From Megaleporinus macrocephalus (lineage: Eukaryota; Chordata; Actinopteri; Characiformes; Anostomidae), in assembly GCA_021613375.1 (NCBI GenBank), contig CM038703.1, forward strand, positions 23,858,194 through 23,922,193: DNA of 64,000 nt. The letters run 5' to 3'. Both the position numbers and the translations under genes were made by a program. Shown here in pieces: positions 12,701 to 27,700 of the stretch (position 1 is its first letter; each line of letters begins with the position of its first letter). The notes under the pieces are model-generated. The model saw only the letters and a program-made list of their open reading frames with translations, did not search any database and was not told where the DNA came from.

Positions 12701-15700
12701 TATCTATCCCCACTTCTCCTTGTTACTGCTCTTCTCCTACCCCCAAAGAATGTGAACCAATCGAGAGAAACACAAGAGCAGGAGAAATTGAGCGAACAAG
12801 CAAGCAGTAATTGGAGAAACTGGACAGCTGATCTTTTCCAATGTTATCCAATTTTCTGTCAACTACTGACCACTGAAGGGGTCTGTGTCTAGGCTAGTTT
12901 TCACTATGACAAAATAAAGGGTTTTTTTGAAAATTGCTCCCTGTGGTAAACAAAAAGGTTCAAAAACAAAAACAAAATATGTTTGTCCTGTGTACATTTC
13001 TCTGTGGAATGTCACTCAATCGTTGAAAATATGAGGCCATTGTGAAAGGATATGTATTTGGCTACATGTGAGCTAACACTGGTGCACAGTGAAATGGCAT
13101 TTAGCAAACTCGTCATAATACTCCCAACAAAGCTAGCAAGGTATGACAAATGTAGTAGTTAAGGGTAGTTAAGGTAGACTTGCATATGATGCCATTTATT
13201 AGTATGAGTGTAGCAACGTTCAAAATTCAGCTCTAACTTTATACATTTTGTCCTACTTTCACTTTTCGAGCTGATGTCACTGGGCCCTTTTACGAGGTGG
13301 TTAAGGAGTCAAAATAGGAACCTTGAAAAAATGTTGCTGTTATTAACACCAGCAACTTAAAAAGCAACTTAACTGCTACACTAGACAGAGCTTGTTGGTT
13401 ATTCTCAGGCATTTTGGTGAGGTTGCTAGTGCTATGAATGCAGCATGTAGTATATTCAGATTTAAACTTGTAATGACCTTGTAATTCAGAGAAACCAGAA
13501 ACATTCAGTTGATAAATGTACATAGGACAAAATGTTTTGGGCTTGTATTCAACAGAATTTCTAATATGGACAAAACAAGCAAAAAAAAAGAATTATCCCC
13601 TGAGAACCTGATTTGCAAAAGGAAACATGAAATTGAGGGAGTACCAAATCAGATATTACACCATTAGCTTGTAAGACGGCCGTTACGACAAAGAGTAAAA
13701 TGTAGTGGTGTACCAAGCACAGATGCTGTGTAGAGTACATTGGCATGTCCAATAACACTGTAACTCTGTTTGTTAGCCTTTACTGTTTTCTCAGTTATTA
13801 GGACCACCAATAATGTGACACCACGCAATTAGTGATTAGTTGAGTCCCATCAAGTTCCAACATATTTTTCTAAATATTGGTTGGGCTCAAATTTCACAGC
13901 TCACATACCACTTTTAACAGATTATTCCCGGCAATACTGCTGCTTTAGATTCTTCATGCTAATCTTGCTCCTTACTTTTTTATATATATGGCATACTGAA
14001 GTCACCCACTTGTGGAAACAATTTTCTTCTAAAGCATGTTTATATGTTCAATATATAACATGTAAAGAGTTTTAGGATTACACAGGTAGGGCTGGAGTCT
14101 TGCTATGCCAGCATTGCCCTTAGTGGTAGCAGCATATAAGACTAAAACATGTAAGATCTGGTTCCAAAACATATTTTGAAATCAAGGTTAAAACTTTACA
14201 GCTAATTATTTTCTTCTTATACGGAAGAATTATGTTGAGCTCAGATTGGGTTTAGACTCGAAATGCAATGTTTCAGGTCAGGTCAGGCTGAGATCGAAAA
14301 TTCTGGGGCTGTATTCAAGCTGGAGCAGAGGTGCAGGACAGGGATACTCTGGGACTAAAGCAGGGAAAAATCCTGTGTGATGAAATAAACATGTTTATTG
14401 GTGAAAGCGAAAGGTTCAAGTGCAAGTAGGGATTAAATTAATTACTACCTCTTAACAAATGAAAGGATCATTCTGTATCATAGTTTTTGCTATAGTTTTG
14501 GTGTGTTATTATATCATTGTGAAACTGATTTAATTTCTGATATTTTTGTAATGCTAGTGTAACAGGAATTTATCTACATTAACATGCCACACTTCTGGTA
14601 GTTAAAATAAAATTTACATAGAATTTATATACCTTATACAAGACTTAAACACTATATAACAGCCACTCAGGTACCTGGTAAAATGTCAGTAAACACTATC
14701 AATTGGTCATCTATGAACAGCAGCAACATTGTTTGTCACTTTCTATATTGTATTGAACCTCTGTCTTTGTCTTCACACCTCCTCTTTCAGGTTGGCTTCA
14801 TGAACTGGGCAAGCGGTTAGAGTCTCCATACGGTGTGACCAACGGCTCAGCCGGTAGCGGCCCATCATTGCGTAGCGTGTACATCGCCTCACTGTACTTT
14901 ACCCTCAGCAGCCTGACCAGTGTGGGCTTTGGCAATGTTTCGGCCAACACAGATGCTGAGAAGATCTTTTCAATCTGCACCATGCTCATCGGAGGTAGGT
15001 GTCGATTCAAATGTGAGTATATGCAGCATGTACCACTGAAAGGAAGATAGTAGTGCTAGCTAGTAGCATCCTTAATGCAGGCTCCTCTGAATCAGTAGGG
15101 TCAGTGGTTTAAATTCAGGCAGGTTGAATGCGTCATTACAAATGTGTCATTATGTCATTTTCATAGCATTTAACATGTAACGTTTAATTTAACATTTTAG
15201 CATTTACATGTAATCATGTAATCAAAGATCATCAATTATCGCGGTCTAAAAACTAATGGCTAAGTGATCCAAAGCAACATTGTCCAGACACTTTCTGCTT
15301 TTAATCAGCTCAATCCTATGATAGTTCATCCCTGCTTGCAAAAAGTCTCCAGATTGGTCAAATGCCTGAATTAAACCAATCCATCATAATAAATCACACG
15401 TCCAATACATTGTATCACATTAAATGTATACATGCAAAGAAAGTGGACCAATAAGTTTTATCAAAAATTATAGTTAAACAATAAAACAGTAAAAAGGTAT
15501 AATACTAGTTGTATTTGAAAACAATGGTATTTCAAAAATATGCCAGAGCGAATATAACTTAGAGCGAAGAGCAAAACCACAGAACACTTTTGATTTTGGC
15601 TTTAACTCTAACACCAGTCTCAGTTTCAAACATCCTATTATCAGGGGTGATTTAAACACCACAGAACAGGTTTATTTTCACTTTTCTGTCCCTTCAAAGA

Positions 15701-18700
15701 CAGAAAACTCACTCTTTGCGGTTTGAATCATTATCATCTAAATTTGTGTTGGTGCTTTATTTAGCCAGAATCAAGCATGTTCTTTGCTACTATTTAGCAT
15801 TTAGCAAATGTTTAATAGATGGTGTGACATTTATAAAAAAATGATGGCTTGAAATTTGTGTATTAGATTTGTTGTAACTTCGTCTTTTGCCGTCAGAATG
15901 AAGAGGGAGACCAGACAGAGTTTCAAGCTTGTTTAATTGCAATGGCAATACCCTCTTAGCTCTGATCAGGAGCTGGTCAAAATCTGGTCTGATCTGAACT
16001 GGTCTGAAGCTGGTCTTATGAGGGCCCTGCCTTCTATTGCCCTCAGGTCACATGGCCATGTCGTAAACTCCTTGCGGTTCCGGGCCGTCTCTGGCCTTGC
16101 TCTTATCTCCTGGGTGGAGGGGGTCATGAGCCCTGGGGTGTCACAGGGTCGGGCTCTCGAGCTTTAAATTGCCCATCATAAAGGACCCCCCTGTCGGGAA
16201 CAATAAAATCAGGACGCTCCCGCATTCTTCTGGCCATCTGTTTTCTACAAACGTCACAGTGCGTTCCTCCCAGAATACAATCCAAATAAAATTAATCCAA
16301 GCTAAAAGTTTTATATAAAGAAAGAAATCCAACAGATTCCTATATTTGGTGATTGTCAACAAACTAAACTTTTATCACATGTCAAAACAAAACAAAAGCA
16401 ACAAAAATACTTTCACATTACTTATGACTACTTTTACTGTTCTGAGATGCAGTGTGAAATGAGCACAGGTGTTCGTGCACAAAAGAGAGTTTTCACACAT
16501 TACTCAGGAAATCTGATCAATTCAGTCAATAATATATGCTTGCCAATCTGACTGAAATCACAAACTCTCCGAAGAAAAAAGTCACAGCACATTCAAAGAA
16601 GGTTTGCAATCAAAATTATTCACCACCCACTGCAAATTAGGGTTATTACCATCCGCCGCCCAGTTCACCAATATTTCTGAGTTTGCAACTGCCTTGTTTA
16701 AATCTCACCAAAGATTTTCCATGGGGTTCAAGTCATGCGACTTTAGTCAACCATTTAATGCAACAATTAGGACCTACATGTGCTTAGTTAAATGACGTGG
16801 TTTTTGGGAAGTGTTTTGGTTAAGAATGCTCTCTGAACTAAAGTAGCTGTTAAGGTTTGGAGTAGGGATTGTTCACACAATAAAGCTCGGTCTGTCTGTG
16901 CAGATTGTGTGAGCGTGCGTGTGCGTGTTTGTTTTTATAGAGGTAAATGGGTTGAACCAAGGTCCCACCAGCTGTTGGTTCACATTAATAATTCATGGCC
17001 TTTATTTTGTGAAATGTCACCCCCAGCCTGAGGGCAATCGCGTCCTTCTCCCTGTCCAACAACAATACATACATACATACACACAATCCAGACACACATC
17101 TCTCTTCGACAAAATCCATGTACATGTAATCAAACACCACCTGTATCTCTTCTGCAGCATTTACAGTAGGGCAGGTTGTGTTTCAGGAGATCCTATCACT
17201 CTGGATAATTTCTACTAGATATGAAAGTTCTTCCTTTTATGACTTCTGAACGCAAAACACTGCCGAATCTGGAGAACAAAAAATTATGTATGAACAAAAA
17301 AAAACATGGCTAAAAAAGTGTTTGTTTTGTAGATTTATGAACAGTTTGCAAATATACAATCATCTGGCACTTAATTAGGACTACTACACTAATTACTTAA
17401 TGCTGTAGTCAAGACCACTAGTCCGTCAGTCAAGGTCAAGGCCGAGACTATTAGTAGTCAAGTCTGATTCCAGGCAGAGACAAGGCCAAGTTGATTGGAT
17501 CTTGGCTGACAAAAGAAGCACCAACATGGCATTCTGCTGTTGTAGCCCATCTACCTCAAGGTTTGGCATTCTGATATGCTTTTTTTGGGTACCACAATTA
17601 TATAATTGTACAAATCTTATATTGTACAGCTTTAAATATTTTTGTAATAGTAAAGCTTTATGGACAGCTTTAATCCAGTGTAAACCCTCACAGTCTTTTA
17701 GGCCTCAAGGGATGCATATCAAATTCTTGGAACTAAGAAGTTTAGCTCATTTTTATTTAATAATGCTTCTTGTATTTAATCTCTGCAAGCACTGTGATAA
17801 AACTTGAAACCTACCTAAATTCCATTAGTGCTGCCAAGCTAGGTCTCTTATTGGTTAGAAATTCAAATTCAAAAACTCAACAGGAGGCCTTACAGATGAG
17901 ATGAAATACCAACATAAGTTGTTAGGAACTGACAATGGACTCAATCTATCATGTTATAAAGGGAGCATAGAATGGAAGTTGTTTTTACATTGTCATACTT
18001 AAATAATGAGAATTCAACACATAAAACTGGCATACTGTCAACCTCAAATGCTGTAGTCTGTTTGTAAAAGAGGACAGTAAAATTAGTTGTTTTTAAACTA
18101 TTTATATATTTATAACTATTCTGACAGCAGCCAGTTCATTAAAGTGTTCATGCACTATACTGCACTATAAAAGGGATAACAACTTGTTTCTTTGTCATAG
18201 GAATGTCAAAGGAATGCCATAGGGATGTCATAGGGATGTCATAGGGATGCCATAGGGATGTCAATGGGTGTCTAAAACTTTATACAGGCATTTTTCCCCT
18301 CAGAATATAAGGGTAGAATATAAGGTAACCATAGCTGTCAGTAAGCACTGTGCTAGTAATGGAGCCTCTAAGAACCAGTAAAAATAATAAAATATTTACA
18401 GATATAATGTTACTAAAACATGAAACATCAGTTAGGACAAATTTATATGTTCAGGTGTTTTAAGCAAAAGAAAATGCTGATTTTTGCTGTAATTTTTCTT
18501 TGTGTTTCTTTCTATTTATCAGCACTCATGCATGCCCTGGTGTTTGGTAATGTAACAGCCATCATTCAGCGCATGTACTCACGCTGGTCATCATACCACA
18601 CACGGACAAAAGACCTAAAGGACTTTATAAGAGTGCACCACGTGCCCCAGAGCCTTAAGCAGCGCATGCTGGAGTACTTCCAGACCACCTGGTCCGTCAA

Positions 18701-21700
18701 CAACGGCATCGACTCCAACGAGGTAACCCTGCGGGCTTAGCATGTGTGACTGATGGGAATGAAAGATGACCTTAAAGATGACCTAAAGCTATATTTGTGA
18801 TCTGCAATGTTCATATATACAGACTGCAAGAAAACACATCCATGCTGCATACTATAGCAATAGTACCTTTTTATGGCTCACACGCACCAGCCTGATGAGA
18901 AAAAACTAGTACTAACTAGGGCAGAGTGATGATCACATTTATGGCTGTTGTCTGCTATGAAACGTTGCACTTGAAAACAACACAAATACCATAACTGATA
19001 CCATAATCCTGTATGTATGTACATAATGCAGTTGTACAAAAACACTAACCAGTTGGAAGGGTTACTATAAAAATGCATTGAGCAATTTAATGTGAATGTT
19101 TATACATTAAACAGTGCAATATAAGGTCCCATTCTTACTTATATGACAAAGAAAATCTATGAAATCTCTCTTGGGAGCACTGTTAGCCTGCGTTGGTCTC
19201 TTGTATTTCTCTCCTTGTGTGCTGATTCTCAGCCCTTCTTCACAGCAGATTGCAACTGCCTTTTCAACATGTTCCATCGTCCAACTTGGTGGTGCCACAA
19301 GCTAATGAGAACTGTATGGGAACTGTCGGACAACGGAATTAGACAGAGTTAAAAATTTGAGGTTAAACATTTAAACACTACCAAACTAATCATATGCGCA
19401 TGTGCATAGGACCACTAAATGGGTAGGATAGGACCACTAAATCGGTAGGATAAACTGTTAGAACACTGGACCAACCATTTATGGAACAGGGCTAAAAGGG
19501 TACTGGCTACTTCTTTTCTGTTAGCTCATGCTAGCTACATCTTTTATAAATTGGAGAAAAAATGACCATACTTTGCAGATTGAGGGAAACATAGTAGCCT
19601 CTTGGGTAGGTTTGTCGCCTCTAGCTTCAAATTTAATTTTGGGTCTGGTGGTTCAAACATGTATTGATGTGAAAGTCCAGTAAAGCTGACAGACAGAGCA
19701 TCCATTTATCAGGCTGTACTGGTATTTTACACTTGATAAAGGCTGCACCTTTCCCACGACTGGGCATGGAATTAGCATCTACAGTTCACACGCCTTTGTA
19801 ATTTTTCTATGGCATGACAAACTCACAGCTTGATGTAAATGTATACACTGGTTGTACATAAATTAAAATTCCTACAACTGCACGATTACTTATAGCGTAA
19901 ACTGGGTTGATGTAATGTCTTTTATTCGAGTGGAACCAATGTACACATTTAAGTCAAGTAAATTCAAAGCAGTACCTTTTCCCTGCTGTTGGCTTGGTGC
20001 ATCACTGCCCTTGCAGTGTTCTGTCAAACTGTTCTGTCATTCAGTTGACCTCATGTGGTGACAAGCAATGTAAGCCCTAGAAAACAAGAGTTATTACTAT
20101 TGTTGCTAAATTATTCCACATAGTAACACTGAAATGGCATCGACTGATTGTCTCCACTTGTTTGAAAATAATGTCAATGCCAAATAGTACCTTGTTTCCA
20201 GCAAGGACTACCCTTAAAGAGCCCAGGACTTGTGACCCACACACTTATAAAGTGCTCCAACACTGGGATTTATTCCGGCTAGCAAATTCTGCTGAACATC
20301 TGTATTCACTGACTGAGTTCCACTACAAAGATGACATGACAGTTGTCTTGCTGTGATAACTTAAAATTGCAAGCTCTGCACTTTATGTGACCAGTGTGCT
20401 TTTTATCTGGTCTGACAACCAGCGCATAATGTTCCCACAAAGAACACGAACCAGACTACTGTGAAATTTTAAACAGTTTCCTCTACACACAAGTCTTCTT
20501 AATTGGTCAGTTAGTAAGACAGGCTGTCGTACAAATAGTCTATAGTAGAGCACACAGGAGAGCAAAAGCATGAGACTGCGCATAATTCACTTAGAAAAAA
20601 ACTAAAACTGTATGTGAAAAATCGTCACACACTAATTTGTTAATGTCATCAAGCTCGGTAGGCAACCTATAGGCTGCGAGGCAGGTCAGAATATTTATTG
20701 CATGCTTGTATAGCCTAAAAATAAAAGTAAAAAAAAGATTAAGGATGTACCACGCCTAGGAAATAACAGTCACATACATTTGTTTGACTAAAATAAATTA
20801 ATGAGTGAATTTGTTTGATTAAAAGATAAAAGCAATGTTTTTCTATTTAAATCTTATAAATCATTTAAATGATTATTTTCCTCTTATATTCTTAATTTTC
20901 AATATCAGTTACAAAGTTAAACATAAATGTTTTGTTGAATTTTTTCAACACACATAACACATTTTTAACACATGGGAAAACAGTTGCAGGTGGCACGGTA
21001 GCATATTGGTTATCACTGTCGTTTCACAGCAAGAAGATCCAGGGTTCAATTCCCGTTCTGGGCTGTTCTGTGTGGAGTGTGCATGTTCTCCCCATGCTTG
21101 AGTGGGTTTTTCTCCGACAGGCCAAAGACATGCATGTTAGGTTGATCGGTCACTCCTGTGTGCTTGCTAATAGACAAGAATTAACATTTATTATTCAATG
21201 CGCTTTAGCGATTGCAGTGTGAAAATACACAATCCAAATGAAAAAAAAGCCATAAACTCTAGTGCAGACTTTAGCAAACAAACTAGGTGTGAAAACCTTA
21301 TTTTCACTTCAGTCAACAAAACATGCTATTGAACTGCATATGTGATGGCATATTAATTGTTCTGCGTCTAAAAAAGATCCTACAGTTAACTTTAAAACTG
21401 ATGCCGTGGATATTTTATTAGTGCCATTAATGACCAGTAACAGCTGGTTATAAAGATTATTATAGACAGTAGAATGAAAGTTGAAAGATGTGTTCCTGAC
21501 ATGGAGTGAGACTGAAAGCGAGAGAGATTTTTTGCAGTCTGTCCTTGAGCTCAGACACTCTATTGCAGAAGCGAGAGTGGTGGGGGTAGAGGAAGAAAAA
21601 AAACGAGATGGAATATAAACACCTAGCTAAATCACAGAGTTATGAATAAAAGATGGTACGACTGATGGGTGAAAGAGAGAAAGGGAGACGGGGTGAGTAT

Positions 21701-24700
21701 GCTGCAAGCGGATGAAGCAGTGACAGATGCCACTCACTCAGGCTGAATGAAGGATGGAGGCATGAGTGGAAAGATGGAGAGAGAGGATGAAGGGTGGCAA
21801 GAGAGAAGGGTGAAGCATCAGCTGTGTGCTCTTTGGCTCCATCTCAGGAATGGAGAGCTACTGGACTTCCCTGCTGTTATTTCTAAAAGTGGAATAACAC
21901 TGTAGGAAAGGGTCAAAGCACCTGCTGGTTTTCTGAGGTAAAAAAAATAGCATCTCAAAAATGTATATTTATTACAAAAATAATATATAGTTCTGCTATA
22001 ATATACTGTATCTTATACTGCAATTCCAAACTAACTCTTTCATTTTAATGAAAGCATAATTATCCTGATACGGTGGTTCAGACTGTATCACTGCATGGTA
22101 TGTAAACTGAAACTTCCTTTCTCTCTCAGCACTGTAAAAGCCTAATTTTTTTTCTTAACATTCCAGTACATCAGCTGTCCTTCACATTACATGATAAACT
22201 AAGTATAACAAATAGTTAAGAAATTTCGTAAAAGCTTCTCTGGGTTTCTTGTGGAATACAGGAGAGGGCTATTTTAATTCATATTAATTTTAGTGTCAAT
22301 ATAATAATACTTTTTGAGTAATACTGTAACTTCTTGAGTAATATTGTATTGTTGTTCCATGGAACGCAATGTAAAGGACAGCCGCTGTGCTTAAGTCCTA
22401 CAAAAATAAAGTGACAGTGACAATTTGTCACTAATTATTACTAAAGTAAAAAAGTTGCCTCTTAATTACTGCTTTAGTGTGACTTGATTAACCTCTCTGA
22501 TGACTTTGCAGCAAAGTCTCTTTATTTTTTGACAATTAAGCACAAAATAACATTCATTCTACTTGTTTGACCTCAGGACAGCAATTTCTAACCGCTTGTG
22601 TTTTCTACATGGTGCTGGTGATATGTTACATTAATGGCAAAAAAAGTGCAATAGCCTCACATTCACATTATGTGTTTTAAGGAAAGGTTAAAGGAAACAT
22701 AGCAGAAAGCCGGGAACAACACTTCTGGCAAGAAATTATCAATATATTAGCATCATGCTTAAATATCACCATCCCCCATATCTCCAGAATTATGTCTGCT
22801 AGGGGCCACATCAACACTTAGTGTAACAAAAGAAACCACAACCCCTCTACTCATAGCCCTCACCATCACCAAGAAAACTATCCTCATGAACTGAAATTCA
22901 CCATCACTGTCAATCACTGGAAAAACCTAATAGATCATGTGAAAAAATATCCGGTTCCACTAAATATAAAAACTCTGAATATAATTCAATCTAGACACCA
23001 ATTATTAACCTCCTTCAACAGTGACCATCCAGCCAAACCAACTCTAATATAAACACAGGGATACTGAGATCCAGTACCAAATTCAACACCACTCTACATA
23101 ACAACAACAAAAATCTCTCTACGTAGACGCACACACAAACACACGCAAACACCTATGTTTTTTTTGTTTTCCATTGCAAAATACGTTTAATGCCATCTTT
23201 TGCTATCTATTGTCGTAATATGTTGGTTGTATTTAACTTTTTATTTGTTTATTATTTTTTTCCTCCTTTTTTGCTTGTTAGTTTTTTTTGTTAGTTTGAT
23301 TGTTTTTTTTCTCATCTTCATTTATTTGTATATGTATATATATTTGTGTCCATACCCTCTCTCATGAATAATAAATTATAAATAAAAATAAAGTGTAAAT
23401 AGTCCTCCAGGCCAAAAAAAAAAACTGGAACTGAATATAAAGTTTTATTTCATCCCATAAAATAGCTCCCTAAAATAAACTGCTTTCATCACAGTCTAAA
23501 GACTACAATTTTAAAAAAGTGTATCCCATGGAAAACTGAAAAAATCTATGTTCTTTCAACAAAGTATGTGCTGACTGTACTTAACTGAATGTAGATGTGT
23601 GGTGTAATTGGATCAAGTTAAAACAAAGGAAAATACTGTATGTATGCTCTATAAGTATAGCGTAGTTAGTTAGCAGGTCTGAGACCAGGACATAGCAAGT
23701 CAAGACTTTGTAGCAGTCGAGTCCTAATCAAATTATAGTGATATGCAATTCATTAAAGCCATACAAGAACAATACATCAAAAAAATTAATACATTAAAAA
23801 AGGATAGGAAATGGTTTTTCACATAGGGAGCTCTATCTCAAACTCTCAGCGTACCTGTGGTTTACTTCATTTACAGTTGGTCAAAATCATTTGAACTGAG
23901 AAACCACGCAGAGCCTTTATCCAGTACCAACGGTTCATAAAGAAGAAAAAAGATATCGAATGAAAATGAGAGATTACCAGCCTTCGTTTTCAGTCAGGAC
24001 GAGACTGAAGGCAGCTTTCTGCGTGAGTTTCGCGTAGCTGTTTTAAATTACTCCCTCCTACTGACCATACGAGGGTACGATCACCAGTTTTATTCAGCAG
24101 ATATCCTATTCCACCTTTAAAAATTCAGAAAGCACCAGAATGCAGGCTAACTACTGCACGATTTAAGGTGGAACAGGGAAATAAAAAGCTGACGTTTACC
24201 CTTGTGTGGTCGATAGGAGCGAGAATTGTATTAGAACAGTTTGTCTGTGGGTGAACACTGGGGATAGATTTAAACCAAACATTACGTTAAGTACACAGCC
24301 ATAATGGTAATGTTAAGAGATGCCATGGAGTTCAATGCTTGCTGCTTTTCTCATAACTAAACTAGCACAATATGGACTTGTCTACATCTTGTCCATTCTG
24401 TTTTTCACTCATTGCCCTTCATCTGGATTTCAAACGTTGTCGGAATCAAGTGGCTGAAAACAATCTATTTTTTTCAAACGCTTACAGAGTGTCGTTAAAA
24501 AAGAGGTGATTCTAAACATGCACCTATCTCTATAGTCTTGCCATGTGTTGCTGGCCTCAGATACATAATACCAAGTTAGACCATCATGAAAGAGATTGAA
24601 AGACAGATTAAATTACGGTCTCAAATCTGAGACTGAACTGAAGCATTACCTCACTATTACTTACCAAATAATTAGAAGATACTAAATAATTACTGTAGTT

Positions 24701-27700
24701 AATAAAAATAAGACTAGGGTTCATGAGATAAAATGATGGTTGTTTTATCTTCAATCTTTGTATTATTTCTCTTTACCCAGCTCTTGAAGGACTTCCCTGA
24801 TGAGTTGCGCTCAGACATTGCCATGTACCTGAATAAGGAGATTTTGGAACTGGCTGTGTTTTCATCTCTGAGTCGTGGCTGCCTGCGTTCTCTCTCTCTG
24901 CACATAAAGACGTCGTTCTGCGCTCCGGGAGAGTACCTCCTTCGGCAGGGAGATGCACTGCAGGCGCTTTTCTTTGTCTGCTCTGGCTCCATGGAGGTGC
25001 TCAAAGATGGCATGGTGCTCGCTATTCTTGGTTAGTCATTTTGGATTTGCATGCAAGCATACATGCACATGTTTTAATACAAATATGTACAAGATGTAGG
25101 TTTGTACCAGAGGAGAATATTTAGGGTCTAGGTCTTCAGTAGGCCTGGAAACAAAAAATACATATAATTTTTAGTTAACTTATATTCAGTTGAATCATGC
25201 TGGTATTTAAACTCTGCAGGTATGTGTTTTAGAAGCTTCAACACTTTGTGTTTAATCAAGAATGGACAAAAACATACCTGTAAATCTCAGTTGGCTTAAT
25301 GCTAACATAATATTAGACTCTGGTCGCGTGCAGTGAGCGGGTTAGGACAGCTCACTAGGTTTTGAGACAGAACCTATATGTCCACGTGTATCCAGAAGGT
25401 GAATTCAGTTACTTTATAGAGCATATTTGCTGACATAGGGGTTCAATAGTGCACAGACAGCTTGTGTAATTCACATATAAAAGTGATGCCATTAGAATGG
25501 GACAGTCTGGAGCAACCGCACATGAACCTGAGGTCAGCATATCAAGTGTCAGCTAGAGGGGTAGAAATGCACCAATGATTGGGCTGAGGAGCAGTGAGAC
25601 CTCGGAAGTGATTAAGCTCTATGCAGTTGTTTAGCATGTGGTGTTCCCAAACTATGTTGCATCCAACATCAATATCTTTTTTTGTGAACAAATGTTTTAT
25701 TCTCTTTTGCAGCAGAAATCTGTATGTATGTTATCGAAAAAAACACCTAAGATCTTTAATCCCATCCCCCCACTTTCCCTGTACCCCAGAGTGTGTTGGT
25801 GGATTCAATAGCAGTGTCTGACCTTACTAATGCTCTCGAGCTGATTACAAACCATTTTTTTACTGTCGCATATATAGTGTATATATCATTTACACCTACA
25901 CATTTTGCACACAGTACCTGTTCCAAGAGCTCCTGGTAGTGTTGTTGATGTGATGGTTCTCTGTCTACCTGGCATCTTCACGTTACTGTTCTAGCTCACA
26001 CTGCTGTTGCAGCAGGAAGAACAAAAATAGAGCCTAATTTTCCAAAGTACATGCCTTTTACACTTTTGCATATAAAGTACTGTGCAAAAGTCAAACCAGC
26101 CAAGTACACTGATTAATTTATCAGTGTCAGAAATATAACATAATGTATGCAACTACAAAGGTTTAACAACTAAATATAATATTTTTAAGCATTTATATTT
26201 TTAAGCATTTTTCATTGCAGTTTCTATTAATTTCAGCAGATGTGCTCTGCAGGGGTATTTTTTCACACCTCCAAAGGTAATGTTGGGGTCTGGAGTCTGA
26301 GGCGGTCCAAGCTTCTTTGTTTGATTTGTCAAAAATTCTTTTTAATCTATTTCCCTTTCAAATAAGGGCTTATTGATAGCAAAACGATCCCTTTTAACCC
26401 AGAGTATTGAGTTTTTTTCCCCACAGTGGAAGGATGGACAGGAACACATGTGGATTCTTCCAGATCTGAAGCAAGCGCAGAGCCTGATTTTTTTAAGATA
26501 AAAGCTCTATGTATATGATGGTGACAGTTTTGGTGGTATACCATGTCTCACACAGTTGATGGAGTTCACATAATCTCCTATAAAAAATTACTTTAAATAG
26601 GTTTTAAATAGGTTTAAATAAAGGGTGGTCTCTGAATTTTACACAGCATGCCCAGTCATATTCTTACCTATTTACATAAATATGTTGTAGACAGTGCTTC
26701 ATACTGTGCAATCTCTCCTAATAAAGCTGGGAGGGTTTCATGGTTTAAGCAAAATTAATGATAGCTTATGTGGAATTCATATCATCAAGGACTCACCTTG
26801 AAGCTCTGGCTGCCCTTGCACCAGCAATCTATTCCTTCTTATTAAATTAGCTTAATGTCATTTTTTAAAATTCATCTTGCATTACATTTAAAGGGATCTG
26901 GGGTTTTGAAGGGTTCAGTGATTGCCTTGTTGGGATTAAGCATAGGAAGAAACTTGTGGAAGTTGGAAGTGGAAGTTTTCTCGAAACTAAAGCTCTTTGG
27001 TGAAGAACAGCAGAACTGGGTGAACCTCATTTAGTATTGAATATAAAAGCAAACGTATACCTGTATTTTCTGACACACGCAGTTGTATACTCACAGGATC
27101 AATAGACACTGCTTTGCTGTTCCAGTGTTTTATTTGAATGCAATGACTGATGAGTCTCATTGATTGACTTCATTCAACCATTTACAGGCATGTTAACACA
27201 AGCGCTGCCAAACATTTTTGTCAAACATAAAGATCTGTGTGGCCAGCTGCCATCCGACCCAGCTTTTGTGCCATCTATACATTTAGAATGTAGAGGGTCT
27301 TATGAAAGCAGTGAGTAAATATCAAAACGCAGTGGACAACCAAACATATTGACTTATCATATAGCTTTGGATTGTTTTAATGTACTTAATTAAACAGGTG
27401 AAAATGACAAGCTAGTCATTAAAAATAAAGATTTTTAAATTATTCTTGACTTTGATGACAACAAACAACTACTTTGTACTACTAGAAGGTTCTTTAACCT
27501 TTAAAATGGTTGTCTCATTTTATCTAGCTCCAAATATAGTTTTAGGCGCCCATAATTATTTGACCTTAGAATGAAATAAAAAATTTTCCCTTCATGGTGC
27601 GCTTATGAATATTTTGATGAGTTATGCTTTGCTTGATTGGTTTAGGAGCAACACAGCCAGGGAAATAAAACAAACCTCGACAACAACAGTAAGTAAATTA

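Larger units (their letters stand above)
14995..18522 (+). other. kcnh8 intron (3,528 bp) between pore and S6 exons
   Basis: Holds an unexplained G+C-rich block at 15930-16260, a Tc1-like relic at 16580-16870, a short run of agtcaag/gaccaag-type imperfect repeats at 17405-17490, and a 13-bp tandem repeat at 18201-18263. Nothing looks coding. Confidence 0.85.
18723..24780 (+). other. kcnh8 intron (6,058 bp) between S6/C-linker and CNBHD exons
   Basis: Contains a tRNA-derived SINE at 20989-21190, a purine-rich segment at 21490-21830 (gagagaga and gatgga runs), an L1-like LINE fossil at 22690-23400, and otherwise AT-rich unique sequence. No exon-like frame seen. Confidence 0.85.

Noticed and set aside
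12494..12892. 132-codon open frame as a gene
   Set aside because: No motif, no splice context, no codon bias, and it lies inside a kcnh8 intron. Chance ORF.
20989..21190. A functional tRNA gene at the SINE head
   Set aside because: Only A- and B-box-like words are present; no cloverleaf could be formed and the body matches a dispersed SINE.
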